Of a DNA stretch of 50,565 nt, positions 26,857 to 34,606 are shown one piece after another. Location: NCBI RefSeq assembly GCF_000424185.1, contig NZ_AUJK01000020.1, positions 1-50,565 of the forward strand, given 5' to 3'. This DNA is from Prevotella sp. AGR2160. Lineage in GTDB: Bacteria > Bacteroidota > Bacteroidia > Bacteroidales > Bacteroidaceae. Every line of letters begins with the position of its first letter. The first letter of the stretch is position 1. The position numbers and the translations under genes were made by a program. Under the pieces are notes generated by a model. It was given only the letters and a program-made list of their open reading frames with translations. It did no database searches and was not told the origin of the DNA.

Positions 26857-29618
26857 TACAATATCAACCATCAACTGAGTACATAGCATTCCGATTTATA
26901 AAGGAAGGAAACTCTCTGGCTTTTTCTCAATGGGACGAAGACGAAGAAGCCTGCGTGTACTCTGAGTTATTGCAAGAGTTTGTTGATAACGGTTTGGCCG
27001 TTGTTGATGGCGATGCATGTAATGTCTCATACGATGGTATATATAAGTTAAGCACCTATGAGCGACGGGCATTAGGATTACCGGAAATTTACCCGTATAC
27101 GATTTATATACAGCCTAAGGGTCTTTTAAGAGATTCGTCTTTCCAGTATGTTATATCATACAGACAATCCAAACTTGGCAGAAGGTTTGCAGTAAAACGA
27201 GAAGGGGCTGTTATAAATGCTGGTCATAGCGAATATCTTCTGCGTATGGAACAACTCCGCCTGGTTGAAGCTATTGATGAGTACAATACGTTGCCCATAG
27301 AAAGTAAAAGTCTTAATGGCAACCTCATTGCTTTTAGTCAAATAAAAGAGCTGTCAGAACTTGCCCAGGCTACACTTGATAAATATCTCACAAAGGAGAA
27401 TGTGCTTGTTCCTTCAAAGCTCAAGATAGAAGTTGATAAGGTTGGTGAAGATTGCTATGAAGTCTATCCGACTATAGATTCACCGTTTTCGGATCAGTTT
27501 GACAGATACTTAGAATCCCGAGAGGAGGTCCCTGACAACCTAGCTTTGACTGATGACAATAACGGCCGGGTGAGAGTCGTGCTTGACGATGACAAGCAAG
27601 AACAGATTCGAAAGATCAGGAAAAACTATCGGAGGGTCAGTTCAAAAGATCTGAAGGAGCTCGTGGATAACCCGGCTTTACACTTAGATCCGGAGCAATG
27701 TGACCTTTCGGCATTTTATAGCGACCGTGTGATTGAAATTGGTTTATACAAGCCAAAAGTATATCCATTTGTGTCACCTTTCACTTCATCATGGCTCCCC
27801 CCAACGTATGAGGTGGAAGATAGAATAAACGGTAACTCTAAACTTACATTTAAGTCCGAAGAAGAAGTAAACGAATTTGAGCAACAAGCCCGATTGGCGA
27901 TAGCTGAAGGAAAGTCGTCCATTTCTTATAAGAACATACCACTCAATGTTAATGACGCATTAGAGATAGCCAAAAATGCTCATGAGCAATTTGAAAAGAA
28001 GAAACAGAAAGAAGAAAAGAAAGTCCTAATAGTAGAAGAAAATGCAGAAGAACTTGGATACCAAGTTGAATTCTCAAAGTACGATAAGACCAATAAATAC
28101 ATTTTCTCTTCAATTCCTGGCCTGAAGGATGGCATAACGTTGAAGCAACACCAAGTAGAAGGAATTGCATGGTTGCAGCATCTTGTATTTGAACATTCTA
28201 AGGGATGCCTTCTCGCTGATGATATGGGGTTAGGCAAGACTCTTCAGCTCCTATCTCTAATAGACTGGTATGATCGCAAATATAATGATACTAAAAAACC
28301 ATATTTGATTGTAGCGCCAATATCACTCTTGGAGAATTGGGAGAATGAATATATAAAGTTCTTTGAGAAGCCAAGGATTCCTGTAAGAGTTGTAACGTCC
28401 CGTGTAGCCAAGCACTTCACAAAAGGCATTGACCGTAACTTCATTCAATTCCTACAGCATAGACATATTATATTGACAAATTATGAGACTGTTAGATCTT
28501 ATCAATTCAGCTTCTGTGCAGTAGATTTTGCCATTGTAGCACTCGATGAAGCTCAAAAAATAAAGACACCCGGAACCTTAGTGACGAATGCCGCTAAAGC
28601 ACTGAAAGCAGAATTCAAGGTCGCAATGACAGGTACACCTGTAGAGAATACGATGGTGGATCTGTGGTGCATTATGGACTTTTGCGTTCCTGGATTGTTA
28701 GGAAACTGTAGAGAATTTGCACAGAAATATCAGTCGCCATTAAAGTCTCTTGATACCGACATTATCGAGTTAGGGAACGAAGTGCGTAAAGATATGGGGC
28801 AATACTTCCTAAGAAGATTGAAGGCGGATGTCGCTAAAGAACTTCCAGAAAAGAACATAAAAAGATTGGAATACCAAATGCCCGCCATCCAAAGGGAATA
28901 TTATAACCATGCTGTTCAACAAGCCCGAAAGGAAAAAAATAGTCCCAATCCGCCAAAAGGCTATATGCTTGTATGCATTCAGCGACTAAGGGAAATTTCT
29001 GACCATCCGTATCTTGGAACAGAGAAGATGGATGATTGTTCTGTTGAAGAGCTAATTGAAAGCTCTGCCAAATTACAAGCTATTATTCCTATCTTGGACG
29101 AGATTAAGAAGAAGAAAGAAAAAGTGATTATATTTGCTGAGCGTCGAGATACACAGGCAATCATAAAACGCATTCTGCGCATGCGTTATCAGATTATGCC
29201 TCATGTAATCAATGGTGACACACCAACTGGTAAAAATGATTTATTCAAGCGTGGTAAAATGTCACGTCAGCAGGCAATAGATGATTTTCAGAATGTAAAT
29301 GGCTTCAATGTCATTATCATGTCTCCGATTGCTGCCGGTATGGGACTAAACGTAACAGGTGCGAACCATGTCATACATTATTCGCGCCATTGGAATCCTG
29401 CCAAAGAAAATCAGGCAACGGACCGCGTTTATAGAATTGGGCAAGATAAGGATGTCTTCGTATATTACCCAATGGCTGTGTCTGATGGTATTACAACTTT
29501 TGACCAGACGCTTGATAAATTATTAGAGAGAAAATCTCAACTAGCAGAAGCAACTTTGTTCCCGTCTGCTCGAATAGAAGTCAACTGTGAAGAGTTGTTT
29601 AATGCTCTTGTAAGTTAA
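26853..29618 (+). CDS. zorD: Zorya type I effector ZorD (SNF2-family helicase/nuclease)
   Basis: The 921-residue protein has an N-terminal ~420-residue regulatory region and then a Swi2/Snf2 ATPase core. Motif I is DDMGLGKT (456-463), motif II is DEAQ (565-568), MTGTPVEN is motif III and SRHWNPAKENQATDRVYRIG is motif VI. ZorD is the DNA-degrading effector of type I Zorya, held autoinhibited until the motor signals. No separate nuclease motif was pinned down by eye. It is the last gene of the operon, and no strong terminator is visible in the 57 nt after it. Confidence 0.92.
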   Translation: MIQYQPSTEYIAFRFIKEGNSLAFSQWDEDEEACVYSELLQEFVDNGLAVVDGDACNVSYDGIYKLSTYERRALGLPEIYPYTIYIQPKGLLRDSSFQYVISYRQSKLGRRFAVKREGAVINAGHSEYLLRMEQLRLVEAIDEYNTLPIESKSLNGNLIAFSQIKELSELAQATLDKYLTKENVLVPSKLKIEVDKVGEDCYEVYPTIDSPFSDQFDRYLESREEVPDNLALTDDNNGRVRVVLDDDKQEQIRKIRKNYRRVSSKDLKELVDNPALHLDPEQCDLSAFYSDRVIEIGLYKPKVYPFVSPFTSSWLPPTYEVEDRINGNSKLTFKSEEEVNEFEQQARLAIAEGKSSISYKNIPLNVNDALEIAKNAHEQFEKKKQKEEKKVLIVEENAEELGYQVEFSKYDKTNKYIFSSIPGLKDGITLKQHQVEGIAWLQHLVFEHSKGCLLADDMGLGKTLQLLSLIDWYDRKYNDTKKPYLIVAPISLLENWENEYIKFFEKPRIPVRVVTSRVAKHFTKGIDRNFIQFLQHRHIILTNYETVRSYQFSFCAVDFAIVALDEAQKIKTPGTLVTNAAKALKAEFKVAMTGTPVENTMVDLWCIMDFCVPGLLGNCREFAQKYQSPLKSLDTDIIELGNEVRKDMGQYFLRRLKADVAKELPEKNIKRLEYQMPAIQREYYNHAVQQARKEKNSPNPPKGYMLVCIQRLREISDHPYLGTEKMDDCSVEELIESSAKLQAIIPILDEIKKKKEKVIIFAERRDTQAIIKRILRMRYQIMPHVINGDTPTGKNDLFKRGKMSRQQAIDDFQNVNGFNVIIMSPIAAGMGLNVTGANHVIHYSRHWNPAKENQATDRVYRIGQDKDVFVYYPMAVSDGITTFDQTLDKLLERKSQLAEATLFPSARIEVNCEELFNALVS

Positions 29619-29675
29619 ACTGCGAGTACGGCTATACAGTATGCTTGAAAAATAGTAATATTGCAATTAATCAAT

Positions 29676-30149
29676 ATGGAGCAAATGAACAATTATAGAA
29701 TACGATGGACTGACGGCAATGACAGGGAGTTTGAAGAGTTCCACGCGATAACTGAGAACTTCTACAACCAGCTTGTCGGTGGTCCTCAGAACAGACAGTC
29801 GTTTATTCCGGGCAACCAGTCAAAAGATGTGAAATATGCGATGATAGTCTATTCTGATGAGGATGTCCCTGCTGCCTGCTCCGGTTTGAAAGAACATGGC
29901 AGCGGCGATGTGGAGATAAAACGGGTGTGGGTGCAGCCACCATTCCGAGGCCGTCACCTTGCGTCATTGATGATACGTGAACTTGAAGGCTTTGCCCATG
30001 AACGTGGATATAGACGGACAGTACTTATGACACGTGAAAGAATGGACTATGCGATAAAGATGTATGAAGGATTGGGTTATAAACGCATTGAGAACTATCC
30101 TCCATATCAACATATGGATGATGCGGTTTGCTATGCTAAAAATTTATGA
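29676..30149 (+). CDS. GNAT-family N-acetyltransferase
   Basis: From ATG 29676 the protein has 157 residues. The acetyl-CoA binding motif reads VKRVWVQPPFRGRHLASLMI-like (IKRVWVQPPFRGRHLA), followed by the helix RELEGFAHERGYRRTVLMTR and the C-terminal MYEGLGYKRIENYPPY, as in single-domain GNAT acetyltransferases. The substrate is unknown. It overlaps the next gene by 4 nt and starts a run of seven small co-directional genes. Confidence 0.88.
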   Translation: MEQMNNYRIRWTDGNDREFEEFHAITENFYNQLVGGPQNRQSFIPGNQSKDVKYAMIVYSDEDVPAACSGLKEHGSGDVEIKRVWVQPPFRGRHLASLMIRELEGFAHERGYRRTVLMTRERMDYAIKMYEGLGYKRIENYPPYQHMDDAVCYAKNL

Positions 30150-30619
30150 ATATGAAAAAACTGATTTTATTCTTCATGCTGATGACAGCAATGGTGGTAA
30201 ACGCACAGACGAAAAGTGCTGTGCAGGAAGTTCGTGACTATCTCCACGAGTGCGGTGTATTCTACATTGCCACAGTGGATGGTGACCAACCTCATGTGCG
30301 CCCGTTCTCAGTGGTGGAGGTGCTTAACGGCAAGCTCTACATTCAGACCGGAAAGAAGAAAAAAGTATTCAAGCAGATGATGGCCAACCCGAAGTTCGAG
30401 ATCACAGCCGTGAAGCCGTCGGGGACCGAGTGGATTCGCATCAGTGGTAAGCTCGTCAACGACGACAGCCGGGAAGCGAAGGCTTATGTGCTTGACAAGA
30501 ATCCGGAACTGAAGGGAATGTACTCTGCCGACGACGACAATACAGCTGTCCTTTATATCACGGATGGTGTCGCTCAGTTCTGTTCCTTCTCTGCTCCTAC
30601 AAAAGAGATAAAGTTCTGA
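30146..30619 (+). CDS. PNPOx-like flavin-binding protein with signal peptide
   Basis: The 157-residue protein begins with a signal peptide-like stretch (MKKLILFFMLMTAMVVNAQ). It continues with a pyridoxamine 5'-phosphate oxidase-like split barrel: VRDYLHECGVFYIATVDGDQ, then PHVRPFSVVEV, GKLYIQTGKKKKVFKQM and TEWIRISGKLVND. Such proteins bind FMN or F420-type cofactors. A periplasmic version is unusual and suggests a reductase or scavenging role. It overlaps GNAT by 4 nt and yjbQ by 1 nt. Confidence 0.85.
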   Translation: MNMKKLILFFMLMTAMVVNAQTKSAVQEVRDYLHECGVFYIATVDGDQPHVRPFSVVEVLNGKLYIQTGKKKKVFKQMMANPKFEITAVKPSGTEWIRISGKLVNDDSREAKAYVLDKNPELKGMYSADDDNTAVLYITDGVAQFCSFSAPTKEIKF

Positions 30620-31029
30620 TGGTACAGCAAATAGAATTTAAATTGAAGCCCCAGTCCCGTGGCTTCCATCTGATAACCGAGGAAGTACTCCGGCATCTGC
30701 CACAGTTGCCGAAGGCAGGACTGCTCAACCTCTTTGTGCAGCATACAAGCTGCGCATTGAGTATTTGCGAGAATTGGGATCCGGACGTGAGGGGTGACAT
30801 GGAGACGATATACGACAGACTCGTACCGGAGAACATGCCGGACTATCGGCATGTCCTTGAAGGTTCCGACGATATGCCGGCACATGCTAAGTGCATCATC
30901 ACGGGCGTGAGCATCAACATCCCCATTACTGACGGACGGCTCAATCTCGGTACTTGGCAGGGCATCTACCTCTGCGAGTTCCGTAACGACGGAGGCAGTA
31001 GAAACATTGTAGCAACAATTATAGAATAA
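30619..31029 (+). CDS. YjbQ/UPF0047-family protein
   Basis: The 136-residue protein matches the UPF0047 (YjbQ) family along its length: a beta-rich core with NLFVQHTSCALSICENWDPD, which supplies the His/Cys/Asn cluster. CIITGVSINIPITDGRLNLG then TWQGIYLCEFR is the highly conserved C-terminal half. Family members show weak thiamine-phosphate synthase activity and the true role is unsettled. Its ATG overlaps the upstream TGA by one base (TGATG). Confidence 0.92.
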   Translation: MVQQIEFKLKPQSRGFHLITEEVLRHLPQLPKAGLLNLFVQHTSCALSICENWDPDVRGDMETIYDRLVPENMPDYRHVLEGSDDMPAHAKCIITGVSINIPITDGRLNLGTWQGIYLCEFRNDGGSRNIVATIIE

Positions 31030-31036
31030 GACGAAT

Positions 31037-31600
31037 ATGAAGAACTTTGATCCAAAGGCATGGTTCATGCCACAAGCAGTACTCGTTATCGGTACTTACG
31101 ATGCCGACGAAACACCAAACGCGATGAATGCGGCATGGAGTGGTCAATGGGATGAAGACAAGATTATGATTTCGATGGGCAACCATCAGACGACAGTCAA
31201 TCTCAATACCAATTCCGACTTTACAGTTGCATTCGCCACAACTGAGACTATGGTCGCAGCAGACTATGTTGGCGTTGTAAGTGGAAAGAAGGTCAAGGAC
31301 AAGGTGGCCAAGACCGGCTGGAAGGTAGAAAAGGGCGAGAAAGTGAATGCTCCCGTATTCACCGATTTCCCCATGACCATGGAGTGCCGCATCGAGCGGA
31401 AGATAGATGAGTCGGAGACGGGCTACTATATCGTGGCCAAGATTCTGAACATCAGAGTCAACGAGCAGTATCTTGCCGAAGATGGTAAGCCCGACTTGGA
31501 GAAGATGCACCTGCTGACATTCGATCCCGTTCATCTTGGCTACCTCGAAATTGGCAAGCGAGTGGGCAACGCCTTCAAGGACGGAACACAGTTGAAGTAA
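31037..31600 (+). CDS. Flavin reductase-like (FMN-binding split barrel) protein
   Basis: The 187-residue protein has the flavin reductase-like layout: PQAVLVIGTYDADETPNAMN, AAWSGQWDEDKIMISMG, FTVAFATTETMVAADYVG and the late LLTFDPVHLGYLEIGKRVGN. These proteins bind FMN and reduce flavin with NAD(P)H. There is no signal peptide. It follows yjbQ by 7 nt. The family assignment is secure and the substrate partner unknown. Confidence 0.88.
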   Translation: MKNFDPKAWFMPQAVLVIGTYDADETPNAMNAAWSGQWDEDKIMISMGNHQTTVNLNTNSDFTVAFATTETMVAADYVGVVSGKKVKDKVAKTGWKVEKGEKVNAPVFTDFPMTMECRIERKIDESETGYYIVAKILNIRVNEQYLAEDGKPDLEKMHLLTFDPVHLGYLEIGKRVGNAFKDGTQLK

Positions 31601-31612
31601 TATAATCAGCTG

Positions 31613-31960
31613 ATGAACATCGAAGAAGTACGCGAATATGCGCTGTCCTTGCCGGGGACAACGGAGGGCCAGGCTTATGGTGAAGGTTGTGTGCTCTTCC
31701 GCATCGAGGGTAAGATATACCTCCACTTGTGGTTGGATGCTCCGGAGCCTTCCTGCGCGCTGAAACTTCCACCTGAGCAAGGACAGACGCTGCGTGACCA
31801 TTACGACGGCATCCGACCGGCGTACCATCTGAATAAGGTGCATTGGAATGATGTTTTCCTTGATGAGATTGACGGTGATATAGTGAAAAACCTTATCACC
31901 CAGTCCTATCAGCTCGTGCTCAGTAAACTGCCCAAACGGTTGAGAGAGAAATATATTTAG
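31613..31960 (+). CDS. MmcQ/YjbR-family protein
   Basis: The 115-residue protein shows the YjbR (CyaY-fold) pattern: MNIEEVREYALSLPGTTEGQ, the FRIEGKIYLHLWLDAPEPSC strand pair, then GIRPAYHLNKVHWNDVFLDE and a C-terminal helix pair (LITQSYQLVLSKLP). The family binds DNA or acts as an adaptor; its exact function is unclear. It is 12 nt from the flavin reductase gene and probably in the same operon. Confidence 0.88.
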   Translation: MNIEEVREYALSLPGTTEGQAYGEGCVLFRIEGKIYLHLWLDAPEPSCALKLPPEQGQTLRDHYDGIRPAYHLNKVHWNDVFLDEIDGDIVKNLITQSYQLVLSKLPKRLREKYI

Positions 31961-31964
31961 AGAA

Positions 31965-32216
31965 ATGAACACATCAGACATTGACACAACAAACATGTGC
32001 TCACATCTGTGGCATAAGCTGATGGATGCCGATGGCGTTTATCATCAGATATGGCAGACAATCAATGACGACACTGAGCTGACAGCCGTTGTCCGCTCCC
32101 GCCAGCTTCATATCTACCGCAATGGCAAGAAAGTGCTGGTACTGAAGGGAAAAGCAGAGCCTCAGATCATTAGGGTGGATGCTGTCTGCGACCTACTAAT
32201 GGATAAGAAGTTATGA
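31965..32216 (+). CDS. Hypothetical protein (83 aa)
   Basis: An 83-residue soluble protein (CSHLWHKLMDADGVYHQIWQ, then LHIYRNGKKVLVLKGK). No family is recognised. It overlaps the following gene by 4 nt (ATGA), so the two are likely made together and may interact. Confidence 0.6.
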   Translation: MNTSDIDTTNMCSHLWHKLMDADGVYHQIWQTINDDTELTAVVRSRQLHIYRNGKKVLVLKGKAEPQIIRVDAVCDLLMDKKL

Positions 32217-32590
32217 GCTGGAACGAGACAATAGACAATTACCTCTATGATGAGGAGAATGAATACACCCAAGCCGACGACTTGTGGGATGACTTCTTCG
32301 TGGAGAGAAGAAACGAGATTGATGAGCGCCCTTGGAACCAAGCCGACGCCCTGGCTCATAGAAATGAACTCAACAAGCAGGTCGGTGATATGCTCGACAG
32401 AGTATTGCCGGAAGAAGAGCGTGAGCTGCTGCGCTTGTACTTTGGTATTGGCCGCCGTCGGCATTCCATGGAAGAACTGATTGCACTCTTTGACGGCGAG
32501 CGCAAAGTAATCGCCATGTTACAGTCAGCCTTGGAGCGTTTGCGGTATTCAGATGAGATACTGGCCATCTATAAATATCTGCATAGGTAA
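32213..32590 (+). CDS. Hypothetical protein with a sigma-region-4-like C-terminus (125 aa)
   Basis: The N-terminal half is acidic (YLYDEENEYTQADDLWDDFF). The C-terminal half (MLDRVLPEEERELLRLYFGI, then SMEELIALFDGERKVIAMLQ and SALERLRYS) resembles region 4 of sigma factors, in which an acid-rich helix leads into a helix-turn-helix ending in ALERLR. No region 2 is present, so it is not a sigma factor. It may be a DNA-binding regulator. It is coupled to the 83-aa gene. Confidence 0.6.
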   Translation: MSWNETIDNYLYDEENEYTQADDLWDDFFVERRNEIDERPWNQADALAHRNELNKQVGDMLDRVLPEEERELLRLYFGIGRRRHSMEELIALFDGERKVIAMLQSALERLRYSDEILAIYKYLHR

Positions 32591-32678
32591 TTTGTCTCCG
32601 TCTGAGGAATATACGGAATGCTAAACTATTATAAAGTTGATTTTTGTAATACGTTGATTTTCAATAATAGTTACCTCA

Positions 32679-32738
32679 AAGTAATAGTCTTACTTTTAAG
32701 TGCCTTCTTGCAGGTTATTAAAACTGTTACTATCTTTG
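32679..32738 (+). promoter_or_regulatory. Cupin gene promoter with HxlR-type operator
   Basis: TTG at 32708-32710 and TATCTTTG at 32731-32738 are spaced by 20 nt, a full Bacteroidetes promoter. Just upstream, AAGTAA-N5-TTACTT (32679-32695) is a perfect inverted repeat with 6-nt arms. HxlR-family regulators bind AAGTA/TACTT-like dyads, and an HxlR gene lies immediately after the cupin gene, so a feedback circuit is plausible. Confidence 0.7.
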
Positions 32739-32780
32739 CACCAACAAATAAAAAGTAAGTAAACGCAAAAAGACACTATT

Positions 32781-33227
32781 ATGAAAGAGATTAAGGAAAT
32801 TGCAGAAGGCAAGAATTTCACAGCCGTCGATTTCGGCAAGATGAGTGACTTGGGTGAGTATGTCCTGACCATGGGCGATGTAAAGATACCCGGCAAGGTA
32901 TTTGGTGGCCAGGCTCTCGGCACCCAAGGTTCGGAATTCTCATTTCAGATTTACGCTCCCGGCCAGGAAGGCGGTTTCTACCATTCCCACAAGACCCATG
33001 AGGAGCTCTACTTCGTGCTCAGCGGCAAGGGTGAGTATCAGGTTGACGGCGTGAACATTCCCCTGCAGGAAGGCAGCGTGGTGCGTGTATCACCGAAGGG
33101 TAAGCGCACCATTCACAACAACGGCACTGAACCGATGGTTGTGCTCTGTGTACAGTATCGTGAAACGCTGTTCACACAAGAGGATGCCACTGATGGCGTT
33201 ATCCTTCAGGAGCAGGTGAAGTGGTAA
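32781..33227 (+). CDS. Cupin-domain protein (148 aa)
   Basis: The protein is a single cupin barrel. Motif 1 reads PGQEGGFYHSHKTHEELYFV, giving two His ligands and a Glu, and motif 2 reads PLQEGSVVRVSPKGKRTIHN, with the last His. The metal site is therefore complete. Such small cupins act as isomerases, dioxygenases or sensors. It has its own promoter and is followed by an HxlR gene that probably controls it. Confidence 0.88.
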   Translation: MKEIKEIAEGKNFTAVDFGKMSDLGEYVLTMGDVKIPGKVFGGQALGTQGSEFSFQIYAPGQEGGFYHSHKTHEELYFVLSGKGEYQVDGVNIPLQEGSVVRVSPKGKRTIHNNGTEPMVVLCVQYRETLFTQEDATDGVILQEQVKW

Positions 33228-33250
33228 TAAAGAATACTTTCAAACACTAT

Positions 33251-33283
33251 ACCGTCATGGGCTTGTTACGAGTCCGTGGCGGT
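33251..33283 (+). promoter_or_regulatory. RNA hairpin between the cupin and hxlR genes
   Basis: The arms 33251-33264 (ACCGTCATGGGCTT) and 33270-33283 form a continuous 14-bp stem if G-U pairs are allowed, with a 5-nt loop. No T-run follows, so it is not a standard terminator. It may stabilise the cupin mRNA or attenuate read-through into hxlR. Confidence 0.45.
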
Positions 33284-33307
33284 TGTTGCGTATAAAATGC
33301 ATAGGAT

Positions 33308-33676
33308 ATGATTAGAAAACAAGTTGTAGATCCACTGTTCCCAAGCTGTCCGATTAGAAATGTGCTTTCAAGGATTGGTGACCGCTGGTCGTTGCTGGTA
33401 CTGTTGACCCTGCAAGGCAGTTCGCAGCCCATGCGCTTCCGCGATCTCTGTAAGGCGATACCTGATGTGTCGCAGAAGATGCTGACTTCGACACTGCGTG
33501 AATTGGAAGCTGATGATCTTATCAAGCGAACTATCTATCCGGAAGTGCCTCCTCGCGTGGAATATGAACTGACGGAGCGCGGGTTGTCGCTCATTCCTCT
33601 TCTCAACCAACTTGTAGATTGGTCATTGGAGAATATGGATGCCATTGTCAATCACAGAAAGAAATTTGCATTGTAA
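33308..33676 (+). CDS. HxlR-family transcriptional regulator
   Basis: The 122-residue winged-helix protein carries HxlR signatures: FPSCPIRNVLSRIGDRWSLL (the early Cys may be a redox sensor), MRFRDLCKAIPDVSQKMLTS as the recognition helix, and VPPRVEYELTERGLSLIPLL as the wing. HxlR proteins respond to reactive aldehydes or oxidants. It likely controls the cupin gene through the AAGTAA/TTACTT dyad. The DUF1848 gene begins 2 nt after its stop. Confidence 0.92.
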   Translation: MIRKQVVDPLFPSCPIRNVLSRIGDRWSLLVLLTLQGSSQPMRFRDLCKAIPDVSQKMLTSTLRELEADDLIKRTIYPEVPPRVEYELTERGLSLIPLLNQLVDWSLENMDAIVNHRKKFAL

Positions 33677-33678
33677 GC

Positions 33679-34602
33679 ATGATACTTAATACTGGAGGAC
33701 GGACTGATACGGTGAATTATTTCTCGGAGTGGCTGCTGAACCGCTTCCAGGAAGGTTATGCACTTAGCCGTAATCCGTTCTACCATGATGTAGTGAACAG
33801 AATCGAGCTCACACCAGAGACCATCGACGTGGTGGAGTTCTGCAGCAAGAACTACCGTCCGATTCTGCCTCGACTGCATGAGATCACCGACCGCTTCAAC
33901 TGTCATTTCCACTACACCATTACCGCCTATGGGAAGGACATAGAGCCAAACGTACCCAGCATAGACGAGAGTATCGATACTCTAAAAGAACTGTCAGCAC
34001 AAGTCGGCAAAGAGAAAATCATCTGGCGGTATGACCCTGTGCTGCTGACCGGTAAATACACCATTGAACGGCATTTCGAGACTTTCGACTATATGGCAGA
34101 GCGAATAGCACCATACGTTGACCGTTGCCTTTTAAGTTTCGTGGTGTGGTATAAAAAGTTGCACATGCCGGAGCTGCTGCCAATTTCGGAACAGCAGAAG
34201 GATCAGCTTGCAAAAGGCTTGGGTGAGATTGCCGCCAAGCACTATCTGTATATTCAAACATGTGGAACAAAGAAAAGCTATGAGCAATACGGCATCCACA
34301 GCAGCGGCTGCATGACACGAGCGGTCTATGAGCATACACTTGGCTTACATTTCAAAAAGGTAGCAGAGAAGGGCAATCGCCCAGGATGCCGATGCATGGA
34401 AAGCCGTGGGCTCGGCGATTACAACACCTGCATCAACGGCTGCCGATACTGCTATGCCAACTACGACCATGAGAAGGCAAAGGAGAATTACAGTCTCCAT
34501 GACCCTCTTTCTCCTTTGATGATTGGTCATCTAAAGCCAATAGACAAGATCGTTCCCCTGCATCAAGAGAGCTACCTTGACAAAGAGCCACGGTTGTTCT
34601 AA
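33679..34602 (+). CDS. DUF1848-family protein
   Basis: From ATG 33679 the protein has 307 residues and matches DUF1848: SRNPFYHDVVNRIELTPETI near the N-terminus, FHYTITAYGKDIEPNVPSID, then IWRYDPVLLTGKYTIERH. The C-terminal Cys cluster GCRCMESRGLGDYNTCINGC with RYCYANYD looks like an iron-sulfur site. The fold resembles a TIM-barrel radical-SAM-like enzyme, but the reaction is unknown. It converges with the relaxase gene 4 nt away. Confidence 0.85.
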   Translation: MILNTGGRTDTVNYFSEWLLNRFQEGYALSRNPFYHDVVNRIELTPETIDVVEFCSKNYRPILPRLHEITDRFNCHFHYTITAYGKDIEPNVPSIDESIDTLKELSAQVGKEKIIWRYDPVLLTGKYTIERHFETFDYMAERIAPYVDRCLLSFVVWYKKLHMPELLPISEQQKDQLAKGLGEIAAKHYLYIQTCGTKKSYEQYGIHSSGCMTRAVYEHTLGLHFKKVAEKGNRPGCRCMESRGLGDYNTCINGCRYCYANYDHEKAKENYSLHDPLSPLMIGHLKPIDKIVPLHQESYLDKEPRLF

Positions 34603-34606
34603 CCGA

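Noticed and set aside
31019..31996. 325-residue minus-strand open frame
   Set aside because: It is antisense to the flavin reductase and YjbR genes, both with strong family signatures.
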